Positions 8,417 through 15,517 of a stretch of DNA of 35,326 nucleotides are shown here, one piece after another. The first letter of the stretch is position 1. Each line of letters opens with the position of its first letter. The position numbers and the translations under genes were made by a program. Source of the stretch: DATAWZ01 sp036266975 (GTDB taxonomy: Bacteria; Actinomycetota; Thermoleophilia; Solirubrobacterales; Solirubrobacteraceae); NCBI GenBank assembly GCA_036266975.1, contig DATAWZ010000025.1, positions 1 to 35,326 of the forward strand, written 5' to 3'. The notes under the pieces are model-generated. The model was not told where the DNA came from. It did no database searches and saw only the letters and a list, made by a program, of their open reading frames with translations.

Positions 8417-9058
8417 ATGAGCCCGCGCCCGCCCGCCGCCCGCAGCGCCTCGCCGCGGGTCCAGCTGCGCGGAGAGCGCTCGCGGGCGGAGATCCTCGAC
8501 GCGGCCGAGCGGCTGATGGCCGACGCCGGATTCGCGAGCGTCTCGATCGCGCAGATCGAGCAGGCCTCCGGGCTGCCCGCCAGCTCGATCTACTGGCACT
8601 TCGACAGCAAGGCCGGCCTGCTGCTGGAGATCATGCGCCGCGGCGCCGAGCGCTTCCTGGCCGACGTGCCCGAGATGGACGCCATCCCCGGGCCCGCGCT
8701 CGAACGCGCCCGCGCGATCTTCGTCACCGCCGCCGAGCACGTCGGCGAGCACCCGCTGTTCCTGCGCCTGATGCTGGGCATGAGCCTGCAGAGCGGGGGC
8801 GCGGGCGAGACGGCTCGGCAGGTCATCCGCGAGGTCCGCGACCAGATGCTCGCGCGACTTCGCGTCACGATCGCGGCGATTGCCCAGGAGGCGGGCGTCA
8901 CGAGCGACGACGCGATCGATCAGGCCGCCCGCGCGACCCGCGCCACGCTGGACGGCGGCTTCCTGGCCATCCAGCTCGGCGAGGACTTCGACCTGAAACG
9001 GATGGCTCCGAGGATGCCCGAGGTGGTCCTCGGCTTCCTTGGGCATCCCCGGCGGTGA
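8417..9058 (+). CDS. TetR/AcrR-family transcriptional regulator
   Basis: 213 aa. The N-terminal HTH (about residues 20-68) reads SRAEILDAAERLMADAGFAS, then IAQIEQASGLPASSIYWHFDSKAGLLLEIM, the classical TetR pattern ending in the YWHF helix. The C-terminal half is a helical ligand and dimer domain. It is divergent from the thioesterase gene and 119 bp upstream of the ferritin-like gene. A perfect 28-bp palindrome begins 3 bp after its stop, a good candidate for its own operator. Ligand is unknown, but the neighbours suggest an acyl-CoA. No ribosome site precedes the ATG; initiation may be leaderless. Confidence 0.92.
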   Translation: MSPRPPAARSASPRVQLRGERSRAEILDAAERLMADAGFASVSIAQIEQASGLPASSIYWHFDSKAGLLLEIMRRGAERFLADVPEMDAIPGPALERARAIFVTAAEHVGEHPLFLRLMLGMSLQSGGAGETARQVIREVRDQMLARLRVTIAAIAQEAGVTSDDAIDQAARATRATLDGGFLAIQLGEDFDLKRMAPRMPEVVLGFLGHPRR

Positions 9059-9061
9059 ACT

Positions 9062-9089
9062 ACTATCTGTAGTGAACACTACAGATAGT
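9062..9089. promoter_or_regulatory. Perfect 28-bp inverted repeat, probable TetR operator
   Basis: Arms ACTATCTGTAGTG (9062-9074) and CACTACAGATAGT (9077-9089) are exact complements around an AA centre. The element is AT-rich in very GC-rich DNA. It lies just after the TetR gene and upstream of the ferritin-like gene, and a possible -10 TAGTGT at 9087-9092 overlaps its right end. No T-run follows, so a terminator is less likely than an operator. Confidence 0.65.
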
Positions 9090-9177
9090 GTGGCACACAT
9101 GGAGCGTCGGTCAAGGGGTGGTTCACGCTCGAGCCGGCGGGTAGCTGCTCGGGTGGACCCTCCAAGGAGAACAGCGC

Positions 9178-9687
9178 ATGAACACCCGCAACACTGCCCG
9201 CGGCATCCTCGCCGACGAATGCACCGAGCAGCGCGAGCACATCGTCGAGCTGCTGACCAAGGCCTACTGGATGGAGATCGAGACGGTGATGAGCTATCTC
9301 GCCGGCTCGGTCAATCCCGACGGCGTGCGCGCGCAGGAGATCATCCGCTCGCTCGAGCAGGACATCCAGGAGGAGCTCGGGCACGCGCGCCGCTTTGCCG
9401 CCCGGATCAAGGACCTCTACGGCGTGGTGCCGGGGTCGGCCGACTTCGTCGCCGAGCAGAGCTACCTGCAGCCGCCCGACCAGCAGACCGACGTCGTCCA
9501 CATCATCAAGGGCGTGATCGAGGCCGAGACCGGCGCCATCGACCACTACAACATGATCGTCTCCGAGACCGACGAGGTCGACCCCGTGACCAACGACATG
9601 GTCATCGAGATCCTCGCCGACGAGGAGGGGCACCGCCGCCTGTTCGAGGGTTACCTGCGCGAGTACGCCGCCGACGGGCTGGCCTGA
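9178..9687 (+). CDS. Ferritin-like di-iron protein (bacterioferritin/Dps-like)
   Basis: 169 aa, all-helical, with a ferritin-like set of carboxylate and His ligands. Candidates are Glu33/Glu35 in helix 1, EELGHA at 65-70 in helix 2, EAETGAIDHY at 115-124 in helix 3 and DEEGHRRLFE at 148-157 in helix 4. Two ExxH pairs give a di-iron centre. It probably stores iron or detoxifies peroxide as an oligomeric shell, though it may be a ferritin-like protein of another function. A strong AAGGAG ribosome site ends 7 nt before the ATG. The 119-bp upstream region holds the 28-bp palindrome, so expression is probably repressed by the neighbouring TetR protein. The end of the gene abuts a degenerated region. 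Confidence 0.88.
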   Translation: MNTRNTARGILADECTEQREHIVELLTKAYWMEIETVMSYLAGSVNPDGVRAQEIIRSLEQDIQEELGHARRFAARIKDLYGVVPGSADFVAEQSYLQPPDQQTDVVHIIKGVIEAETGAIDHYNMIVSETDEVDPVTNDMVIEILADEEGHRRLFEGYLREYAADGLA

Positions 9688-9699
9688 GAGGTCGCCGTC

Positions 9700-9959
9700 G
9701 CTAGTGGCACCAGGACGGTCCGCGCGCCGGGACGGTCGGACTGCGCCGACGGGCACTCGACCTCCGAGAACGGCACCGCGTCCGCCGTGACCTCGATCGT
9801 GCCGGCGTCGATCTCGGCGACGAGCGCCGGCAGCTCCCCGACGTAAGCCTGAGCCGAGATCGCGCCGAAGCGGTGCCCCTCAGCGAGCAGCCGCTCGACC
9901 GCGGCGATCTCGCTGCTCGGCCCGCTCGTCACCGTCATCTCGCTGCAGCTGATGCGCAC
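9700..9959 (-). pseudogene. Remnant of a zinc-type alcohol dehydrogenase/quinone oxidoreductase C-terminus
   Basis: The reverse strand encodes HRFGAISAQAYVGELPALV, then AEIDAGTIEVTADAVPFSEVE and RPGARTVLVP. This resembles the last part of the MDR superfamily (quinone oxidoreductase-like), where GELxxLVxxIDAGTIxV and a closing GK/RTVLV strand are usual. The Rossmann domain and the rest of the enzyme are absent, and a plus-strand pseudogene begins directly at its 5' end (about 9976). I read it as a truncated fragment. The identification rests on pattern memory only. Confidence 0.45.
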
Positions 9960-9975
9960 CGGGGGGCGGCCCCTG

Positions 9976-10352
9976 ATGTCGCTCCTGCAGCTGTCCTCCG
10001 GCGCGCTCACGCGGGTGTTCCTGTCGGTGCCGGTGCTGATCCTGTCCGCCGCCGCGTACCGCGCCGGGCGCGACCCGCAGCTCACCCAGACCCGGCACGA
10101 TCTGGGATGGGTCCTGTTTCTGGCGACGACAGCCCGGTGCCGGTCTACCCGCGCTGGGTCGCCTGGTGCAACCTGTACATCGCCGCGTCCTTCACTGCTC
10201 GGCTTCTTCCAGACCGGACGGTTCGCCTACCAGGCCTGTTCGCCTGCTGGATTCCGACGGTCACCTACGGGCTGTGGCCGAACCCGATGGCCTTCACCAC
10301 CCGCCGCGCGGTGCTCGCCGAGATGCGCCAATACGAGCTCGCCGCGGCATGA
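9976..10352 (+). pseudogene. Decayed actinobacterial membrane protein (C-terminal half)
   Basis: The forward strand shows LTRVFLSVPVLILSAAAYRA then HDLGWVLFLATTA, and in another frame VPVYPRWVAWCNLYIAASFTA. It then returns to LLGFFQTGRFAYQ, and shifts again to GLFACWIPTVTYGLW, ending at TGA 10350-10352. Together these spell a common multi-pass actinobacterial protein with the PVYPRW motif before a transmembrane segment. At least three frameshifts and a missing N-terminal half make it a pseudogene. It ends 7 bp from the stop of the DHA2 exporter on the other strand. Confidence 0.6.
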
Positions 10353-10359
10353 GGTGCGC

Positions 10360-11721
10360 TCAGCCCGGAGCGCGGATCCAGCGCAGCGCGGCGACGATCG
10401 AGAGCACGAGCACGACCACGCTGCCGTACAGCGCGATGTGCATGCCGCGCGTGAACGAGCTCGAAACGAGCGCGCCGAAGATCGCCACCCCGAGCGTCGC
10501 GCCGACCTGACGGGTGGCGTTGAACACGCCCGAGGCGATCCCCGCCCGCTCGGCCGGGAGCGTGGCGATCATCGCCATCGGCAGCGGTGGCCCGCCGATG
10601 GCGATGCCCAGTCCGGCCGGGACCAACGCGAGCGAGATGAGCAGCGTCGAGGTGTGGCGGTCGACCGTGGCGAAGGCCAGGAACGCGGCGGCGAGGATCT
10701 CCAAGCCGAACACGAGCGGCACCCAGGTTCCGAACCGGGCGACCATGCGCGAGGCGATGAACGTGCCCACCGTGGTGAGCAGCGTCATCGGTAAGAAGAG
10801 CAGCCCGGTGACCGCCGGGCTGTGGCCGAGCACGTTCTGGAAGAACAGCGACAGGGTGAAGACCTGGCCGTAGAAGACGAGAAAGAGCACCATCGAGACG
10901 CCGATCGCCGTCTCGGCCGCCCGGGTGTGGAAGAGGCGCATCGGCAGCAGCGGCTCGGTCTCGCGCAGTTCGACGAGCACGAACGCCACTCCGGCGATCA
11001 CGGCGACGGCCAGCGCGGCGATCACGTACGGCCGGCCGAAGCCGTCATGGCCGCCCTCGATCACGCCGAACGTGAGCGCGAACAGTGTGACCGCGGCGAG
11101 GATCTGCCCCGGGAGATCCAGGTGCGCCGGACGCGCCGGCGCGCGCCGGAACACGCGGGTGGCCGCGATGACCCCGAAGATGCCGATCGGCAGGTTGATG
11201 TAGAAGACCGACCGCCACCCGAGCCAGTCGGTGAACAGGCCACCGAGCACCGGGCCAGCGGTGATCGCCGCGGCGCCGGCCGACGTCCAGATGGAGATCC
11301 CCTGACGCTGGCGACTCGGGTCCGAGAAGGCGGTGCTCGCAAGCGCGAGCGAGGAGGGCTGGACGACTGCGCCCGCGAGCCCCTGCACCACGCGTGCGCC
11401 GATCAGGACTCCGATGTTGGGGGCCAGGCCGCACGCCGCCGAGGCGAGCACGAACCCGCCCAGGCCCCAGCGGAACGCATGGTGCGCACCGACCCGGTCC
11501 GACAGCGCGCCCGCCGAGAGCAGCAACGAGGCGAACGCGACGGTGTAGCCGTCGACGACCCACTGCAGGCCGCTGACCCCGGTGTGGAAGTCGTGGTTGA
11601 TATGGGCCAGCGCGACGTTGACGACCGTCGTGTCCAGGGCCACGATGAAGAACCCCAGCGACGCGACGATCGCCATCACCGTCTCGCGCTCTCCCGTACG
11701 CGGGGGCGCCGAGCCGCTCAC
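10360..11721 (-). CDS. MFS transporter, DHA2 (EmrB/QacA-like) family
   Basis: 453 aa, with about 14 hydrophobic segments. The start ALDTTVVNVALAHI is the DHA2 motif D1. GALSDRVGAHHAF is motif A in the first cytoplasmic loop, and GPVLGGLFTDWLGWRS is motif C, the antiporter signature. These proteins are inner-membrane drug/proton antiporters; a narrower metabolite-export role is possible. It starts with GTG at 11721. There is no adjacent intact regulator; the plus-strand gene upstream (11871-12482) is a decayed GAF/LuxR-like regulator that may once have controlled it. A possible -10 TAGGGT lies at 11778-11783 on the minus strand. Confidence 0.9.
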   Translation of the reverse strand: MSGSAPPRTGERETVMAIVASLGFFIVALDTTVVNVALAHINHDFHTGVSGLQWVVDGYTVAFASLLLSAGALSDRVGAHHAFRWGLGGFVLASAACGLAPNIGVLIGARVVQGLAGAVVQPSSLALASTAFSDPSRQRQGISIWTSAGAAAITAGPVLGGLFTDWLGWRSVFYINLPIGIFGVIAATRVFRRAPARPAHLDLPGQILAAVTLFALTFGVIEGGHDGFGRPYVIAALAVAVIAGVAFVLVELRETEPLLPMRLFHTRAAETAIGVSMVLFLVFYGQVFTLSLFFQNVLGHSPAVTGLLFLPMTLLTTVGTFIASRMVARFGTWVPLVFGLEILAAAFLAFATVDRHTSTLLISLALVPAGLGIAIGGPPLPMAMIATLPAERAGIASGVFNATRQVGATLGVAIFGALVSSSFTRGMHIALYGSVVVLVLSIVAALRWIRAPG

Positions 11722-11870
11722 GCGGCGCCGTCGCGCTCGGGATCGGCCGGGAGTGGGAAGCTCGTCTGCACCGCAGGACCCTAACCGGCGCCCGGCGCCC
11801 GTATGAGGACGCCAGCGGCCCGTTCATGTCGAGTTGCACAGACGGCGTGCGACACTCGCGCCGAGGGAGG

Positions 11871-12482
11871 ATGACGCGGCGCACGCAAGACGGGGTGGCC
11901 GTGGCCGGCCCAGGGACGAGCATCGAGGATCTGCACGGCCGACTCGCCGAGCTGTGCGAAGACGCCTCCGGGCTCCCGGGCGAGACGCTCGACCCCCGGG
12001 CACCGAGCACGATCCACCGGGCAGCGCTGCCCTCGAGCTGCACGCGGCGGTGCAGCGCGCACGCTCACTGCTCGCCGCCCGCGTGAACGAGGAGCGGTCG
12101 GTCGCGCGGCTCCGCCAGCTCTGCCGGCTGGCGATCGAGCTCGGTGAGCTCGCCCAGGCGTTGCGCACCGAGGACACCGGGGACCGCCCGCGACGCGCGC
12201 TGGAGGGGCTGCGCCGGCTGCCGCGGCGCACCCACCCCCGCGCAGCTCATCGACCGAGCGCCGCAGGAGCTGTGCCGCTCGTGCGGCTTCGAGCGGGCGG
12301 TCATCTCGCGCGTGAGCGACTCGCAGTGGACGGTCGAGAACGTCGACTTCGTCGACCACGCGGACTTCGCCCGCGAGTACCTGGCGGCGGCGCGCGCCGC
12401 CTCGCCGCAGCTCATGCGCCTTGACCAGACTGCGCCGGCCCGTCCCGTGACTCATCGTCGTCCTCTCCCTTTGCCGCGTTGA
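11871..12482 (+). pseudogene. Frameshifted GAF-domain/LuxR-type regulator remnant
   Basis: Three frames in succession look coding. The first is SIEDLHGRLAELCEDASGLPGE; the second is LELHAAVQRARSLLAARVNEE with LCRLAIELGELAQALR; the third is LIDRAPQELCRSCGFERAV then ISRVSDSQWTVENVDF. The third part matches the start of a GAF sensor common in actinobacterial LuxR-type regulators (RAPxELCRxCGFxRAxxSRV). The HTH is missing and the frame closes at 12482 in low-quality sequence. It diverges from the intact DHA2 exporter. At least two frameshifts and C-terminal loss make it a pseudogene. Confidence 0.5.
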
Positions 12483-12595
12483 CCGGACAGGCTGGCAGCG
12501 CGTCGGCGCCCGGTCCGGAGCCGGTCACATCGGCCGTGCGCCGCGGGTCATCCCGGCAGACCCGCGCTCCCAATCGATGAGACAGGAGGTGCCCG

Positions 12596-13240
12596 ATGGC
12601 ACGAATTCAAGGAGTGACACAGGATCAGGCCAGCCCGATGGTCAAGCTCGTCTACTGGTTCATGCGCCGGGGCACGCGCAAGCTGACCGGACGGGACCCC
12701 GCCCACGGCAATGGGATCGAGCCGGTCGAGATCTGGGCCCTGCAGCCGAAGATGATGACCGGCATGGGCAAGTTCCAGGGCGCCGTGCGCAAGGCGCGCG
12801 GCGTGGACGAGCGGATCTTGTATCTGGTCGAGCTGAAGGCGGCGCAGATGATCGGCTGCGAGTACTGCGTCGACCTCGGCTCGCAGATCTGCCGGAACGC
12901 CGGCTTCTCCGAAGACGAGCTGCTCGCGCTGCCGCGCTACCGGCAGAGCGACCTCTTCACCGAGCGCGAGAAGACGGCGCTCGACTACGCCGTGGCCGTG
13001 ATGCGCACGCCGGTGGAGGTCACCGACGAGCTCTTCGCGCGCATGAAGCAGCACTTCGACGACAAGCAGTTGGTCGAGATCACCGGGCTGCTGACGGTCG
13101 TCAACCTGAACCGGCTCAACGCCGCCTTCGGCGTCGGCTCGTCGGGCTTCAGCGAGGGGATGGTGTGCGTACCGCCGGATCGGCCGGCGATCGACACGCC
13201 GCGGGCGCAGTCCGCGCCGGTGCCTGGCCTGTCCCAGTAG
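12596..13240 (+). CDS. Carboxymuconolactone decarboxylase (AhpD-like) family protein
   Basis: 214 aa. The core AQMIGCEYCVDLGSQICRNAGF contains a C-x2-C pair and belongs to the CMD/AhpD fold, where the Cys pair is redox-active. The helix before it (RGVDERILYLVELKAAQM) and the later EKTALDYAVAVMRTPVEVTDE are also typical. The likely role is thiol-dependent peroxide reduction or an uncharacterised AhpD-like function. The longer N-terminus (about 60 residues) is usual in the actinobacterial subgroup. The start is fixed by CAGGAGG at 12583-12589, 6 nt before the ATG. No obvious operon partner. Confidence 0.87.
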   Translation: MARIQGVTQDQASPMVKLVYWFMRRGTRKLTGRDPAHGNGIEPVEIWALQPKMMTGMGKFQGAVRKARGVDERILYLVELKAAQMIGCEYCVDLGSQICRNAGFSEDELLALPRYRQSDLFTEREKTALDYAVAVMRTPVEVTDELFARMKQHFDDKQLVEITGLLTVVNLNRLNAAFGVGSSGFSEGMVCVPPDRPAIDTPRAQSAPVPGLSQ

Positions 13241-13417
13241 GGCCCGCGCGCCCGGATGAGATGGGCCAGACCGGGCAGAGCCACCTCACGGGGCGATACC
13301 CCACTCGGGGCACGGGCGACGCAGCACGCGCACCTCGAAATCCCGCCCGCCCCGCCTGCATCCTTGGCCCGCTTGGCCCTGGAACGCCCGGTCGCACACC
13401 CCCTACCGGATAGGCCC

Positions 13418-13423
13418 TAAGCT
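13418..13423 (+). promoter_or_regulatory. Possible -10 element TAAGCT for the alpha/beta hydrolase gene
   Basis: TAAGCT (TAnnnT) ends 7 nt before the GTG at 13431, and no ribosome site is present, so the gene may be leaderless. The 190 bp upstream back to 13240 hold no gene. Confidence 0.35.
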
Positions 13424-13430
13424 CACCGCC

Positions 13431-13916
13431 GTGCGCTGCGTGCTGCTGCACCCCCACCCCGACTTCGGCGGCAACCAGCACAACAACGTCATCTCCGCGC
13501 TGTTCGCCGCGCTCCCCGACGCCACCCGCTTCGACTTCATCTCCTCTGACCTGGCGGTCGCGACCGGTCAGGTGCTCGAGCAGCTACAGGCCGGACCGGC
13601 GTGGCTGGTCGGATACTCGTTCGGCGGTGGCGTCGCGTCGCTGGTCGACGACCCTCGGGTGATCGGCTGGTGCCTGATCGCTCCGGCGCTCGCCATGGTG
13701 CAGCCGCTCATTGGGAGCGACGAGCGCCCCAAGCACGTCCTGGCCGCCGAGCGCGATTCGTTCTTCTCCCCGGCCTCGCTGCAGCAGGCGACCGCCGGCT
13801 GGACGGCGACCACCCACGACCTCATTCTCGGTGCCGATCACTTCCTGCGCAGCCACGAGGCCGACGTCGCGACGCGGTGCGCGACCTGGCTTTCCAGCGC
13901 CGCCGCCAGGCGTTAG
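13431..13916 (+). CDS. Small alpha/beta hydrolase (COG2945-like)
   Basis: 161 aa beginning with GTG. HPHPDFGGNQHNN at residues 7-19 is the oxyanion-side signature of the dienelactone-hydrolase-related COG2945 group. The nucleophile elbow is GYSFGG with Ser63, the acid is probably the Asp in AAERDSFF, and the His is in GADHFL near residue 143. At 161 residues it is somewhat shorter than the usual 200-220 aa, but the triad seems complete. It is a cytosolic esterase- or thioesterase-like enzyme of unknown substrate. Its TAG overlaps the stop codon of the ECF S-component gene by 4 bp tail to tail. Confidence 0.83.
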   Translation: MRCVLLHPHPDFGGNQHNNVISALFAALPDATRFDFISSDLAVATGQVLEQLQAGPAWLVGYSFGGGVASLVDDPRVIGWCLIAPALAMVQPLIGSDERPKHVLAAERDSFFSPASLQQATAGWTATTHDLILGADHFLRSHEADVATRCATWLSSAAARR

Positions 13917-15517
13917 CTCCCCGGCGTCTCGCGACCGTTCGGGGACTTCCGCCGCGCCGCGACGCGGGCGTGGGCGGCGTGTCGCGGCACGGCGATCGGC
14001 ATCGGCGCCAGCGCCAGCGCGGTGAGCGCCTGCGCGGTCACCCATACGGGGGACTGGCTGCTGGTCGCCGAGTAACGAACGCTCCCGTTGGACTGCTGGA
14101 GCCCGAGCAGGAAGCGGATCGGGTCGACGCTGTGATGGCGCGTGACCGAGGTGAGCGGGACGCCCGCGGCCACGAACGCCTGAATCGCCCACGCCGTGGA
14201 CTGTGCGTTCGAGGACGAGCCCGGCTGCAGCGGAAAGCCGCCGTCGCTGTTCTGCTGGCCGCGCAGCCACGCGACCGCACGCGTGACGACCGCGGCGCCC
14301 CGCTCGCCGGCGTCGACCAGCGCCTGGATCGTCCCGGCGGTGTCATCGATGTCGCTGCTGCCCCCCGCGCCGGCGAAGTTGTAGCCGCCGTCACCGTCGT
14401 GCTCGCCCACCAGCCAGCGCGCGGCGCCGCGCACGTCGGCATCGGAGGTCCGGCGGCCGGCGGCGCGCAGGGCGAAGATCGCAAACGAGGTCAGGTTGAC
14501 CTGCCCGGAGAATGAGCCGTTGCCCTCGCGGGCCCGCAGCAGCGGCGCTAGCAGCGCGACCCTTCCGTCGCTGCTGACCGAAGCGCCACACGCATACAGC
14601 GCGAGCATCGTGCGCTCCTGGTCGCCGGTGCCGTCGAGTGTGCCGGCCCCCGCGCGCAGGGCGGAAAGGACGCTGTGGCCGTCACGGCTGACGTCGGCGG
14701 GGTCGACGCCGGCCGCGGCCAGCCCCATTGCCGCCCATCCCGTGTACTCCTCCGAGGAGCCCTGCCCCGGCGCCGCGCCGAAGCCCCCGTCGCTGTTCTG
14801 CACGGACTGCAGGTAGTGGGCGGCGCCCGCCACGCCGGGCTGTGCCGCCTGTGCGCTCGGAGCGCTCGCGAGGCCGCCCGCGAGCGTGAGCGCGAGCAGC
14901 ACCCCGACGACCGGCTCCCAGCGAACGTCCATGCGCGCGCGGGTCCGCGCGAGCAGATGCGCGAGCTCGGGGCCGAACGCGAATCCGAACAGGATGCTCG
15001 CGACCACGTCGGTCACGTCGAAGGGCAAGGCGGTGCCGGCGATGGCCAGGAAGGCCGCCGGGGTGTGGCTCGCGCCGAGCGTCCAGGTGTACACGTTCAT
15101 GATCTCCTTAGCGATGAAGGCGGCCACGCCGCACGCGAGCGCCAGCGGCACCCGTCCCAGCCGTCGCCGCGTGAGCGCCCCCAGCGCTGCACCCAGCACG
15201 CCGACCAGCCCCCACGCCACCATCTGCCACGGCGTGTACGGGCCCTGCCCGAGCGCGATGTTCGAGGCGAGCATCCCGACCGCACCGATCGCGAAGCCCG
15301 GACCGGCGCCGAGCGCGTACCCGCTCACGAACGCCATCGCCGTGATCGGCTTGACGTCCGGCAGCGCGACGAACGCGTCGCGGCCCAGGGCCGCCAGCGC
15401 GGCAAGCGTGGCGACGACCGCGACCACCTTGGCCGACGGGCGTGTGCGCTCGTACCACCAGCCGCACGCGGCGAGCGCGGCGAGCAGGATCACCAGCGAC
15501 GCCAGCGTCCAGCTCAC
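13913..15517 (-). CDS. ECF transporter S-component fused to an extracytoplasmic alpha/alpha-toroid repeat domain
   Basis: 534 aa from the GTG inside the ATPase stop (GTGA, 15514-15517). Residues 1-195 are an ECF S-component with about six hydrophobic segments. They contain the hallmarks PDVKPITAMAFVSGYALGAG, then GQGPYTPWQMVAWGLVG at 90-106. Residues 202-219 are a further hydrophobic segment followed by SAQA at 221-224, like a signal peptide or seventh helix. This should carry the C-terminus outside. From about 228 to 505 comes a domain with repeated QNxDGGF motifs (QNSDGGFGA at 240-248, DGDGGYNF, QQNSDGGFPLQ). These are the prenyltransferase/squalene-cyclase-like repeats that build an alpha/alpha toroid, the fold also seen in the N-terminal half of intrinsic factor and transcobalamin. 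It is the last gene of the cobalamin-riboswitch operon. It probably binds and imports cobalamin or a precursor. Confidence 0.85.
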   Translation of the reverse strand: MSWTLASLVILLAALAACGWWYERTRPSAKVVAVVATLAALAALGRDAFVALPDVKPITAMAFVSGYALGAGPGFAIGAVGMLASNIALGQGPYTPWQMVAWGLVGVLGAALGALTRRRLGRVPLALACGVAAFIAKEIMNVYTWTLGASHTPAAFLAIAGTALPFDVTDVVASILFGFAFGPELAHLLARTRARMDVRWEPVVGVLLALTLAGGLASAPSAQAAQPGVAGAAHYLQSVQNSDGGFGAAPGQGSSEEYTGWAAMGLAAAGVDPADVSRDGHSVLSALRAGAGTLDGTGDQERTMLALYACGASVSSDGRVALLAPLLRAREGNGSFSGQVNLTSFAIFALRAAGRRTSDADVRGAARWLVGEHDGDGGYNFAGAGGSSDIDDTAGTIQALVDAGERGAAVVTRAVAWLRGQQNSDGGFPLQPGSSSNAQSTAWAIQAFVAAGVPLTSVTRHHSVDPIRFLLGLQQSNGSVRYSATSSQSPVWVTAQALTALALAPMPIAVPRHAAHARVAARRKSPNGRETPGS

